64,000 nucleotides of DNA, from positions 43,276,367-43,340,366 of the forward strand of contig CM019216.1 in the NCBI GenBank assembly GCA_009741485.1. The letters are read 5' to 3'. Positions 22,479 through 34,924 of the stretch are shown here, piece after piece. Made by a program: the position numbers and the translations under genes. The notes below the pieces were generated by a model that was not told the DNA's origin, ran no database searches, and saw only the letters and a list, made by a program, of their open reading frames with translations. Origin of the DNA: Malurus cyaneus samueli. Taxonomy: Eukaryota > Chordata > Aves > Passeriformes > Maluridae. Numbering within the stretch: the first letter of the stretch is position 1; every line of letters begins with the position of its first letter.

Positions 22479-25400
22479 GGAAGTGAATCATTTGCAAAGG
22501 AAAAGACCAGGAATGTCAAAGAAAGGTCATGGGTCCATGTGGACACAAAGAAGTGGTCGTGAAGGATCTTTCTCGTGCCTTTCAAACACATCTCCCGTTA
22601 ATAACCCCTGAGAAATTAAAGGCTCCTTAAATATAGGGAAAGTGTTAGATGGCAGCTTACCTGTAAATGAGAGGGGTTTGCTTAGTTTAAATACGAGTTG
22701 GCTGCGCATGCAAATATGTTTGAGAGAGGAAGAAGAGTGGCAAGATCACAGCAGACTAAGCCATCATTGACACTTTCACTGGCAGAGGAATTAAAATGTC
22801 AGAATTAATCTAAAACTCTAAAGCAAGCAATATTTTGTAATAATAAAATCAAATCTGAAATGATTAAACATTATATTCTCCAGAACTGCCCCTGGCTGTG
22901 TAAATGCTGCGAGACATCTTCAGTCTCAGTGCTTCTTTCTGAGGATATAAGCTAAACTGTTCAGCCTCGACATCAATGTTGAGTGAAACCAAAACTGTCC
23001 TGTCACTTGGCCAAAATGTGGAGATCACTGCATCTAGAATTTGGTTCTTTGAGGCAAATTAATAATATCCTTAAATAAGTTGAATGTCCTTGTCCCCCTG
23101 CCCTGAATCAAATCTCAGGATCTGGCTTACGATAAGCATTTGGTATTGATTTCTTTCATCCAGAACAATTTCTGACATCTCAGTTATGTGGAAAAGATGG
23201 GTTACAGATCCTAATTCTTAAATAAATGTCAGGACATGTATTTTCAGTGTCTGATGGAAAGTGACGTTGCTGATGTGCTGCTATATGCAGCACAGTTTCC
23301 ACCAAGACTTCTGACCTTACGAGTGTAACAATTCTATGAGACACGACACTTGCAGTGAAAAACAACACAAACAGAAAAAAAAAAACCCAAACCTTAGACC
23401 TTAATAAATGGGACAATAAAGTGTCTGCATTGAAAATTATCATATAGCTTGCTTGTCATTTTAAAAGTACTGTATTCATACATTATAATGTGCTTTGTAA
23501 TGTAAGAATAAACTGGAGAAAAGCAGCACAAAAATCACATAATTGCTCCAGTTACCAACATATTATCAAAATTACTCTTTTTGTAATGAATTTATGATTT
23601 TAAAAATGCCCCTTTACATCTTTTCAGCATTAGGGGATTTTTCTGTCAATCTAACCCCAGTCTAGATGTAATTCAACTGCACATTTATTAGATGTTTTTG
23701 CTACTCATTCTCACTCGTAATCAAGTGGAACTAAACCAAAAGGATTGGAAGAATCTTTTACTTCTCCATTTTGATAATGCTTCCTAGTAGTAACAGCAAA
23801 TGAAATATTCAAATGCCAAAAGGGAGACCTGGAAACCATCAAAAGAATCCAGAGGGGAAAAAATAACAGTGGAACAGGAACACTCGAAATAGAGGGTTTC
23901 CCTGGCACACACAGCTTCTCAGTGACTCCCAGCATTGTTTCACTCTCCCAAAGGCACAGAGCCCAGTGTCTGTGGCAGGCTTTTGTAGAAATACTGACTC
24001 CCACCATGCCAAGGAGAAAGAAAGAGAAAGAGAGACAAAAGAAAAAAAGACTATGCTGATGGCTTTTGCATTATAGGCCAACTTGGAAACTTTAATTATT
24101 GAACTGAAATATTGAAGGACATATGGAAAGGCTTGGGAAAATTAAAATGAAGATGAAACAGTCATGAAGAATTAATCATTCTGGCAACTTTTATCCACAT
24201 ATAAGTTTTACTGTTGCCAACAGAAAATGACCAGGGAGTCAGCAACTCAAGTGGAGGATGAAGAATCGAAAGAGAGAAGAAAGGAAAGCTTAAACTGACG
24301 CTATTGGAATGAATGCAAATATGTGGTTTAAGAGCCTGTTTGGGAGAGGAACCAAAAGACTCAACATAGGATGCTCTCTGTGTGAAGAGAAAGACACTTG
24401 CACTCTGGAACTGAGCAATGAAATCTCGCAGGAAGTAAATGAAAAAAGTTCAGATGCCAGACCTTTTCTTTCTTCCATTCCTCTTCCTAAGGTAAGAGGA
24501 AATAGCTGATAATTAGCATGCAAGAGCCATGGCTTACTGTGCTCAGGGAACTGTACAAAGCTGTGGCACATACATGGGAGGAGATGACAGTAGAGGAGAG
24601 AAACAAAACAAAACACTCAGCAAAAAACAAAATGCAAAAAAAGCAAAAGGGCTCATTGAATAAACCTCTAGCTCTATCATCTTAATTATTTTTCATTCAT
24701 AAGGACAGACTTTAGGACTAAGCAGAGACCTGAACAAGGGCTGATATATGAGCCACACAACCCCAGATCCAGAGGTATTGTGACTCACTGTTACTGAGGT
24801 ATTGGGACACCGAGTCATACTTCAGCCCAGCTGAACAAGCCCTTGCTTGTGTGAAGGCTAGTTTAATGCTAGCCTGTAGTAACAGAATCATTTCTGTTTC
24901 ACTCTGCAGTAGTCCAGTTGTTAACCCAGGCAACTGCACTCAAGCAGCTGAATTGACTAAAATCAAAGCATCGGCTTTTTCCTTTTGATCTGCTCTGAAG
25001 AATAACTGTGCAGGCGGTTAAATATCCTGAGATCCGGGGCTAAAAGCTGAACAACCTGGATGTGTATTTTCAGTCATGTTCCTCTGCTTTAAACCACCGA
25101 TTTTTTTACTTTTAAAGATTGTTAAAAAAGGATTTAAAATAATTCAATATCCAAAGAAGATTATCTGCCATTCCACTCCTAGATCTATGAGACAAAAAAA
25201 CTCATATGGACTTTTTCTGGTATGTTGTGTATTGGCTGATGGGCTTTAGAGATCCAAATATGGAAATGCCCTTCATGTTAGTCTGGCTTCTGTCCTTGTG
25301 GGCTATAATTTCATAACCCCATATTGTCATTGGTGATGTGGATATGCTTTTGAAAATTGATTCCTGGGCCTTAGTGAGAGGTGATAAGGCAGAAAGAAAT

Positions 25401-28400
25401 GGGTTGGATTCACAGTAGATGCAAAGCAGTGCAATTTGCTTATTTCAGTTAAGTGTCTGACTCAGATAATGAAAAAGTCACACAGGGACTGAGACCAGAG
25501 CTGAGGTCTGAGGCCCAGGCTCAGATGTCCATCTGTATTTAGATGATTCATTGACCAACACAGTTATATGATTTCCCCAGGCAAGGTGTCTAGGCAATCA
25601 GCCAGCACAGCCAAGTGTCTTAAACTCCAGACCACTGATTAACTACTCATTTTCAGCTAGCTAGGTTGAGAGTGATCTTGGCCATGAGTGCAGAATGAAG
25701 TTTAATTTCAAACATGCAGAGATGTATCAAGATTTCTAGCTGTTCTTTTCCCATACCTTGTAGGTGAGCCAAAAATACACCGTTCCCTGTGGACGGGGTT
25801 GCTATGCTATTGTATTCTGTTCAACTCCATCTTGTTCTGTGATTATTACCTTAATACTTGAATGCACCCAGCTGCTCTATATGACAGCCATATCTGCAAT
25901 TTCTCTTGTCTTCCCAAGGGAAAAATGACACATAAGGTTATTTTGGTTTTGGTATATGAATTTATAGTAAACACAGAGGATAAAGGGAGAAGGATGCTTT
26001 TGAAAGCAGTTCTTAAGAGCCTTATTCCCCAGAGAATGTATTCTAGTCTCTGAGAAAACTTTTTTTTTCTCTTGGAAAAGTGTGTTTTACTATGGCTTTT
26101 GCTCTTTGAAAAGGGTGAAAATCTACTTCTTATAATTTTAGTTAATTTTAGTATGCCTTGGACCTCTTGAATGCTTAAAAGACAGCAATATGCACTTTGA
26201 CCTTGATTCAGTACCTTCTTTGAAGCCAGCATAAGCAACAGAGGATGCACTGATACTGCTTTTGAGTCTTGAGAAATGTACGCTGTGTTCTGTACTATTT
26301 AGCATTTCTGATAGTGACACAGCTTCGTTCCCAGATCCGTCTCGCTTTTGCTAAGATGAGGAATCATGAAGACAGCTGGAAATGAAGTCATCATTTATGA
26401 AACTGCAGATGATACCAAGTATTAGTTGCATAAACAAAGCATTTTGCTGAACATGAAAAGGGCTCCAAAATATATGTAAAAATGGGTTTTTCACCAATTG
26501 AAGCTATAATGTGGCTACATACTCCTTTTGCAGGACTTCACATACTCCCCATCTCTCTGAAGACCTGAAGGAAGGCAAAATATGACTGTTGAGAGCAAGT
26601 GCTGGGAGCCCAGCTTTCTTCACTTGCTCACTGTCTCCCTCCAAATCCCACTCCTTCAGTGGGCCTGGCTGCAATTTGCTCTGTGCCAATGACAAAAATT
26701 ATGAAATTAACAAATAAGGTTCAATTCTTCTCTACAGATGCTACAGGGCTGCCATGAACAATCTATGAACAGTATGTGTTCCCTGCCCATGCTGGGAAAA
26801 AAATACTCACCCTGTTCATGTGAAAAATTGTTGTGGATAAACAAGGTTTAAAGACCTACAGGCAAAGACATGATGTCTGCCAGCAACCCAACTCTAGAAA
26901 GCATTTTAAAAACTCTCAAATACTTTCTTGAAAGATCTTATAAGCAAGCTTCCTATAGAAACCTTCCATGACTTAAATATAGCAAGTATATAAATAACCC
27001 ACCCCCCAAAATCTACATAGTTAATACTACTTAATACTTGACTAGGATTTTGCTCTTCTTTATTTCCTCAACCTTGTAATATGTTACATGTTTTCTCTTA
27101 TGCAACTAGCTGACTCTGAAGTATATGCAAATAGAAAATTTTCCTAAATCAGATGTTTTAAAAAAGATAAATAAAAGTTCTTGATAAATTTCATCAAGCT
27201 TAGACGCCAGTATTTGTTGTTTTACTGAAATATTTGCACCATAAATTAAAGCTTGAAAGTTGAAACATCTGCAATAACAAACTGAACATTGTTTTTAACT
27301 TTTCTTCTGAATCGTTCTTTGATTAGCTTTCCAGTGAAGAACCTCGCTGGGAGTATAAGTAGGTATCTTTCCATCAAGCTCCTTATGTTTGGTTATTTAC
27401 TACCAGCTGTTCATGTTAAGAACTGCAAAGATTCACAGGGATCTGTGAGTGTGTGGTAGGTAATAAATCTGCCAAAGATTATCAAGGTTTGTGTATTTTA
27501 ACGTACTGTGATGTGACCTTAATCTCTCTAAGTCTTTAGAAAAAGAAATTCTGTCTCTTTATAAAAGATCCATTATGTATATGAAAATAATGTTGTTTGT
27601 GATTTAATTCTCCTTTCGAACCTTATTTTTGTTGATGGATTCTTGGCATGGACTACAGAAAGGTCAAACATGAGATGTCTTTGCACTGAACAATCAGAAA
27701 AAATCAGATATTTTCAGTTTTGCAGAACTGGTTCACAACATCTTGGGATTCCTTTTTAAGAAGACATTTTGAAATGATAACTAATGATTTAAAAATTATA
27801 ACTAGCACATGTAAGTTAAATGTATCATTTGCAAAACTGCTAGCACTTGCACACAAGCAAACTGTTTGTTAGCATTATTGAAAGGATACTCAGATATGCA
27901 TTATTTTGTTGTCCTCTGATCCTAGGCTTAGTGCAATAGTGGATGTTTTCCTGCCTTCATGTTTTACAAAATAGTAAAGATAACTCTTAAATCCCTACAT
28001 AGTGTTAAAGAACAGGGAAAAACAAAAACCTTCAGGAGGTGAAAAAGAAATGAGACAATTTCCCCATGGCCCCATATAGTATCTTTAAAAGTCTCCTCTC
28101 TTAAAGGAGAGTTTGTCCGAGTTTAGCCTTTAGAATGTGGCTTCGCATTCTTTCCCCATCACTGTAAATTCTGACTATGTCATATAATTTTTGTCATTGC
28201 AGTTAAATAGTTTTTCTGCAGAAAAACAGTTACAAATTTGCATTATTTGCACTAGAAATACACTGTTCTGTTATTCCATATTATTAGATACCAATTCTTC
28301 CCTTCATATAAATTAGGTCTTTTCCTAGTGCTTGGTCAAATCCAGTCCATGTCATGTTTCATGACAGAAAATCATAGATGTCTACACTGGACACAACAAA

Positions 28401-28936
28401 ATGACTGTGTCAATGTTTTTTTTTCCTCTGGGTGAAGAAAATGAAAGTTGGAGCTTGCATCTCTGCATCTCCTTTTTTTCCACCCCTTTATTTACCTCTC
28501 ATGATTTTAAGTCAATAACTGTCAAATCTACTGAACTTGTTATGGTGTGTCTTTAATTAAGCTAAGAAATTCAAATGCAAACAGATATTTCTCTTTTATT
28601 TAAGGTTTGCTTTCAAAAAAAAGGAAAAAATACTTCTCATTAAGGTGCAGGGGAGAAAAGGAATGCTTCTGATTTCTGTTCTGGCTTGTCTTTTGCTGTT
28701 AGTCAGCCACTGTCACTATGAAGACACTATAACAGTTTGATATCAGATTATGGTTGTATTTTTTCACAGAGTATTTGAAACATGAACTGTATCCATTTCA
28801 TGAAGAGAAAGTTTGTGCATAAAGTTCACAATTTCAGTATGAACAAATCTTTTATTTCAGTTATGGATTGCATTAGAAAAATAGTTTTCAGATCCAGGTC
28901 TACATGCTTCCAAAGACTGAGTTCAATCATGCTGTT

Positions 28937-28939
<3 letters not shown>
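22479..28939. other. non-coding sequence, no gene recognised
   Basis: About 6.5 kb without an assignable gene or interspersed repeat. The plus frame at 24309-24509 ends next to a GTAAG donor-like site, but it has no acceptor or homology that I can point to. The minus frame at 25846-26250 (134 codons) has no recognisable domain. A purine-rich patch lies near 24010-24050. Confidence 0.55.
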
Positions 28940-28967
<28 letters not shown>

Positions 28968-28986
28968 CCTTTTTTTTCTTTCATCC
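28940..28986. repeat. poly-T run (28 T, then T-rich)
   Basis: A run of 28 T (28940-28967), a CC interruption and further T-rich sequence. It could be the A-tail of something retroposed on the minus strand, but no body of a known element is visible upstream or downstream. Confidence 0.95.
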
Positions 28987-30957
28987 TGCTGGCTTCTCTA
29001 TTGCTCAAAACCCTCCAAATTTCTTGACCTCTGATTACTGCTGAGCATAGTTCCTAAGTCAAACCTGACTGTACCTCTCTCTCTTGTTTTGGTAGGACTA
29101 TTCAGACCAAAACACCTGTTCTCCATTTCACCAAGAAGTTTGAAGTTACAAGGAAGATAATGTTATAGGGAAAGACAATCCTTAGGTAAAGCATCATAAG
29201 TTATTCCATTCTTGCTGAATTAGGCACACCAATCTTGCATCTGATGACATGCAACTTGCATGCAAAAATCAGTAAGTAGATGGGATCTTACTCTTCTTCA
29301 AGCCTGTTCCTCAGGTGAATACTTTGACATTAATGACCTCTATATGTTAATCAAGTACTATTTTTTTCTGATTTATTCCCTACAAATGGATAAAATAAAG
29401 ATAAAAGGGAAGTATTCTCATATCACTGTTTAGATCCCACAAAACTGCCCTTGAAGCAGAACTTGTAGATATATGTGTCTCTTCATATTTCACTTCTGTC
29501 TGTGCATCTCTCTATTTTTTATTCCTGAAATTCAAAAGAATACCATAGCCTTTATCACTAAATATTTCTTGTGTGGTACATCTGGTTGATCTTTTTTTCT
29601 GTTGAACTCTCTGTGAACTACTTCACTGAAGCTGCCCAAAGCTGAGCAGAATTCAGAACTGAGTGCACTGTCTGTGCAGATCGTCTGCCTAATGGGATGG
29701 AAATGGAAAGTAAAGACTATTCCACTGCTTGCAAATAAGTGAAAGTGCATTTGGAGAGAATTCATGTTGAGTGTTGCAGGTAGAGTGAAAGAGATCTCTC
29801 AGGAGAGACTTGAAAAAGAACCAGAGAAATAATCAATGTCCAGAGTCAAAGGACTGAGGTCATGGTCTCCTCCACAGAAATGTGGATAGTCAAAGGGACG
29901 CTGTCCTCAAGTGAATTTTAGAGTCTTAAACTGGGTGTGAGAATCAGTTATGCTCTCTGTAAGGCAAATAAGCAAATAAGGCATCCACTGGTGTTCAGAA
30001 TAGAAAAGTCAGACCAAAGGAAGTCTTAGTGCAGACAAACACAATTTTGAGGAACAAGTTCTACAGTCATTTGTCTCAGCACTACTCTTACATACCACTA
30101 TGAAGTTGAAATTTAGAATTTGAGTCATTTTCTTATTTCATTTGTCTACAAGGTATGATTTCCTACTAAAATGGTGACAGTCGTCTTCTGACTCTTCATA
30201 GCAACAGTGAAAATTCTCTTCCAGGGAGTGGGAGACCACATTTCCACAGCTCCTTTTCCTATCAAAAGATTAAAGAGAGTTTTCAGTGTTCCTCACTTGA
30301 AGCTGGACTTTGCTTGCCACCAGGGAATTAAGAACTCTCTTTAGCAGATACTTAAGAAAAATAAAAATTCAGTTAATTTGTGTAACTTGACAGATTATTT
30401 TACTGTTTGTGAAAAGTGTGACTCAATTGTTTATATCAGTGAATGATAAGCAATTCTGCCCTTGCTTAATCTGCAAGGAAATGTGTCAAATCAATAACTT
30501 GAAGACTTCTGCACAACACTGAGCCTCTAAAGCTGCTGCAACAGCTGCTAATCTGAGTGCCTTAGCAGTTTCTTAAGCAAAGTAAAAAAGCATTAGAAAG
30601 CACACAAAAATGCTGCAATTTAAGATCTCTATATAATAATTGTTCTTTGGTCACTGGCAGTCAATATTTCTTACTGTTCACTCGTAAGAAGTGGTTTTTT
30701 TTTGTATATAACACTTCTCTTATGCTAGCTTCAGCACTAGAGGAGCCTGCAACTTACCATTCCAATACAAGTTGATGTGAATATCCAGAAGAAATCACAG
30801 AGAACCTCTTAGGCAGCCTGCAGAAAATTGGTCCTGTTTCAAAAAAATTGATGGCTGTAACAGATATCTACTATAGACTGGAACTTAATCTTGACTTTTC
30901 ACAACCTGTTGTAAACCAGAAAGAATGCTGTTGTGGCATTCAATGCATCAAGCTACT
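28987..30957. other. non-coding sequence, no gene recognised
   Basis: Unique-looking sequence. I see no exon, RNA gene or named repeat. The longest frame (29532-29765, minus) is unremarkable. Confidence 0.6.
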
Positions 30958-31097
30958 ATGCTTTTGTCATATTTTTACTTAGCATTTGTAATCCAGGAGT
31001 CCTAGGGGCACTGTGGAGATCTGAGTGATGCTTTTGTCATATTTTTACTTAGCATTTGTAATCCAGGAGTCCTAGGGGTACTGTGGAGATCTGAGTG
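30958..31097. repeat. 70-bp tandem duplication, two copies
   Basis: The copies at 30958-31027 and 31028-31097 differ by a single base (C at 31009, T at 31079). They abut with no spacer. The unit has no internal periodicity, is not a known transposon end, and resembles ordinary unique sequence. The near-identity means the duplication is recent or an assembly artefact. Confidence 0.97.
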
Positions 31098-31599
31098 ACA
31101 CTAAACAAAACCCTCTGCAAACAGAATTATGGTCTCTGCTGAAACAGTATGTAGTTAAAATACTCGTCTCCCAGGAGACACTGGAAAACTAAACTGAATG
31201 AATTCAATGTGTGAAATTAAACCATATTTTAAAATATATCAAGCCCTGCAGGTTTCCCCTTAAAAAAAAAAAGTCTGCTTCTCCTCACTACCATTTAAAT
31301 CATGGAACAGTTAATTGTGACATTTTTGGGTGTTCCTTTCATAGAATCAGATGAATGTAGGTGAATGCATTCAGCCAGAATCCCATCAAAAGGTAAAGCT
31401 AGTCACTGTTCAGGTTGTGAGAGTGCAAAATTTGAACTTGGAAAGATATGTGAGAACACTATAAGAAGAGGTAAACAATTAAAACCAGAGACTTCTGCCT
31501 TTAGTACATTGACTCTCCTGCTTATTTTCTGGATGGGATCCTTGCATGTGTACAACATCTTTAGGATAATCTGGCATGGATTTACTGACAGTCAAGATG
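31098..31599. other. non-coding sequence, no gene recognised
   Basis: About 500 bases between the duplication and the LTR-like block. It holds an 11-A run near 31261 and nothing else I can assign. Confidence 0.6.
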
Positions 31600-31896
31600 T
31601 GTGAGAGTCCCTCAGGACAACCTGCTCAGAGCTGCTGATCTTCTGTGGGTCCCAGCCAAGCAGCCTCAGGGCAAGCTCAGAGTATGTGCACCCGCTCCAT
31701 ATGCTCGGAATATTCCAGACATGTATAAAGTGCAGGTGATTTATGCTCTGCTCCATATGCAGCTCACGTAAAATAAGGCAAGTGCATCCCAAAGGTGTTA
31801 GACTCTCTGAGCTGCTGTCCGAGCTGCACAACCTCATTTTCTTCTCAGATATCCCAGATAAAGCAGGAGAACCACAGTTATGTGAACGTGGTTACA
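31600..31896 (-). mobile_element. possible small solo LTR, minus strand (unclassified)
   Basis: A roughly 297-base block, more GC-rich than its flanks, that begins TGTGAG and ends GTTACA. Its ends are thus near-inverted TGTRA, the hallmark of a retroviral LTR. Read on the minus strand it has an ATAAA-type signal in the middle. It stops within about 7 bases of the CR1 fragment that follows. I see no convincing target-site duplication and cannot name a family, so the boundaries and strand are inferences. Confidence 0.33.
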
Positions 31897-31902
31897 TTTC
31901 AA

Positions 31903-32470
31903 CACAGAATCCTGGGCTGCATCCAAAGCAGCGTGGCCAGCAGGGTGAGGGAGGGGATTCTGCCCCTCTGCTCTGCTCTCATGAGGCTCCACCTGGAGTC
32001 CTGCACCCATCCTGAGCTAATAAAGACATGGAACTGTTGGAGAAAGTCCAGAGGAGCTGGTAAGGGGACTGGATCACTTCCCCTATGAAGGCAGGCTTGG
32101 TATGTTGGGGCTGGAGAAGGGAAAGTTGTGTGGCGATCTCGTAACAACCTGCCAGTATCTGAAGAGGGCCTGCTGGGAAGCTAGAGACAGACTCTCTGTC
32201 AGAAATTGTGATAGGACTAGGAATAATGCGTAAAAATTGAAAGTGGAGAAATTTAGGTTAGCTGTACAGAAGAAATTTTTTGCTGTGCAGGTGGTGAGGC
32301 ACAGGAACAGGTTGCCAAAGAGGCTGTGGATATCCCAACCCTGGCAGTGTTTGATAAGGCCTTGAGCAGCATGGCTGAGTGGAAGGTGTCCCTGCCCATG
32401 TCAGGGGCAGTTTGGGAGCACATGATATTTAAGATTCCTCCCAATCCCTTAACATTCTATGATTCTATTT
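31903..32470 (+). mobile_element. CR1 LINE, 3' fragment, plus strand
   Basis: Homologous to the C-terminal ORF2 and 3' UTR of CR1. It opens with the region encoding the family's LGC-I-S-VASR-R motif, followed by PLCSAL (visible in one frame at about 31960-31980). It ends with the diagnostic TTCTATGATTCTAT tail at 32455-32470. Frameshifts and stops throughout show it is inactive. Divergence from the copy at 21.8 kb is large, so it represents a different or older subfamily. Confidence 0.92.
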
Positions 32471-33358
32471 GTCCCACATCGGTTGTGTTGTGTCTGCTAA
32501 ATGCCTTTGCAAGATTTATCTTGTACTGAGCTATCAAAACAGTCCTCCAAGTATCCTGATATCCTTACACAGTCCTCTGCATATTTTCAAATATTCAAAT
32601 GTGTTGTTCACACAACATCTACTAGATGATTGAAGGACTACCAGCTGTTTAGATTCGTATGACTATTTGTGAGTATGGTTGTCATGGGTGAGACAGGTAG
32701 ACGGATAGATAGATTTAGATTTGTGATAATAGTCAGGTTAGCAGAGTACTTGAAAATATTACTTTTATGAGAAGCTACGATAAGCATGCATTAAAACGTG
32801 ATCCAGAGTAATAAAAGGCATATAATGAAGAGAAACAGAGTCTAATGAGAGACTTTGTAGAATTCAGTGTAAGTCTTTTGGCTTATTCAAGTGTGATGCA
32901 GAAGAATCCCTAAATGCAGGTTTACAGAGATAATTATGCCTATATTTATTTCTTCTGGACAAAAAAACCCCAAAAAACCAAATATGAAAACAACCAACGA
33001 GAAGCAAAAAGAGAGGAAAGGCAGGAGTAATCAAAGCCACAGTAAATCTCGTAAAGGCACTAGCGCTGTGTTCACAGAGTCTTCTCAGTAAGTAACCATG
33101 TAACACTGCATAAATACATCTCCAGGTATTTGCTGGATCTGGGGATGTATGTTGTTTGCATATGTACTGCAGAGTCTTTTCTGCAATAGCCAAAGTGTTT
33201 CCCATCTGCCATCCATGAACTTTTCCCAGCTTTCATATCTCAGTTCAGAAAAGATCAAGACATTAATAAGCTTTTTATCTGTGTGTCTATATTATCCTGA
33301 AGTTTATATTAGACCACAGAGTTGCCTCATGGTCTTTAAAACCTGGTAAATTATATTT
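32471..33358. other. non-coding sequence, no gene recognised
   Basis: Holds a short GATA patch near 32700-32715 and otherwise unique-looking sequence. The minus frame at 32864-33205 has no recognisable domain. Confidence 0.6.
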
Positions 33359-33389
33359 AAAAAAAAAAAAAAAAAAAAAAGAAAAAAAG
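33359..33389. repeat. poly-A run (22 A plus interrupted A)
   Basis: Twenty-two A, one G, then seven A. No recognisable retroposed body lies immediately upstream, so I treat it as a simple repeat. Confidence 0.95.
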
Positions 33390-34876
33390 TTGATAGCAAA
33401 TGACAGTGACTCTGATATCACTGAGTTAGATACTGCTATGGGCTCAGATTGCCCTGCCTGGATAACCCCAGCATACCAGGCTAAAGCATGATTTTTTAGG
33501 ATTCAGAAAACTTAGGGCATGGTCAAAGACACCAAATGCATATGTATGTGCAATATGAATGTATTAACACATGTTCCAGGGGTGATTACCACTTAATTGA
33601 TATCTGTAAGAAGAGTTTCTCTCATGGTTTAGGTAAACTTCTCCTATTTGATGTCGAATTCATCTTCCTCTTGTTCCTATTCCTATGACTTTTTCTATTG
33701 TACCCAGTTACAAGGGAATTGATTTCTGAATGCTTAGAAAAGTTAGAGGGACATGAAAAAGGAGATTTCAAAAAAATGTGAGAGTAATGTTCTAACCAGA
33801 GATATTTTATAAGAGAAAAGATGTTGACAGCTTTAACTTCTATTAATGGAAAGAAATCAAATCTTTGTCAGTGTGGTATGAAATCACATGTATGTTTTAG
33901 CAACTGAGATTTTTAAAATCTTATGTTTGGAAGAAGTGAATGCAATGAGCAAGATTTTATATAGTTCCAGAAAACAGAGCTAATATCTATTCATTGTGTA
34001 AACATTCAGCATAAGAAAATGTCATTTGTTTAGTTTTCTGGCACTTCTCCCTGCTAATAACCTGGGGTCTAAATGAATTTTTATAGTTTCAAAGCAAGAG
34101 TTTATTGTATAGGTCAAAGATTAAATGTACTCTTACATCAGTTTTAGCACATCTGTAATTTTGCATCTTATATTACGTGCATTATGGAAACCTAATTCCA
34201 AAATAAAGATCAATGCTTTACAACTGGTAGTGAGTAATTATGGGAAAGCATACATGCACTGTGGTGTGAGGCGTCTGCCAAAATGGAAAAATCATGGCCC
34301 ATCCGATTAAGAAAAATGTTAGGTTTTCCACGAAATCCACAATTATGTATCCAAACAGTTCACAGCTTCAACCCAACACACTTCAAACACTTTCTTTTTG
34401 AGTATGATGAACTCACAGGCTAAAGGAAAAAGTGTTAAATTAAAAAATAAAAAAGAATTCCTATGTGGAAAAATTGTGTCTCTTTTATAAATGGAGAGTA
34501 ACTGAAGAGTAGAACTAGATACATGAAAATTATTAAATAGAAAAATAAAAGATGTCAGACAACTAGTGCATTGTTTATATCTTATATAATTAAACCTATC
34601 CTCCAATAAGAGTTGTACAATCAGATGTGCACTGTTATATACATGAACAGAGCTTTCTGTCTGATGTAACTTTTTCATATGTTCAGAGAAGTTAAATAGT
34701 TCATCAAAATATCACTCATCAGAGTGACTCCTGGTTAAAATTTGTACCATCCAGGAAAACAATTTGGTTCTTATCTACTAAAGTTACAAAACTGTAAGGG
34801 TTTTGCATTGTAAGAAGAAAGACTGTGGCAGCCGAATTTCCTTGACTTTGAATTTCCTTGTGGCTGCTGTGCACAG

Positions 34877-34924
34877 TATACATGTATATAATATATATGT
34901 ATATAATATATATATATATATATG
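34877..34924. repeat. TA-rich array with 15-bp period
   Basis: Two copies of a 15-bp ATGTATATAATATAT-type unit run into a plain (TA)n tail. It is strongly self-complementary and would form a cruciform. Confidence 0.85.

Noticed and set aside
25846..26250. 134-codon minus-strand frame
   Set aside because: No recognisable domain and no splice signals at the ends. A frame of this length is expected by chance in 64 kb of AT-rich sequence.
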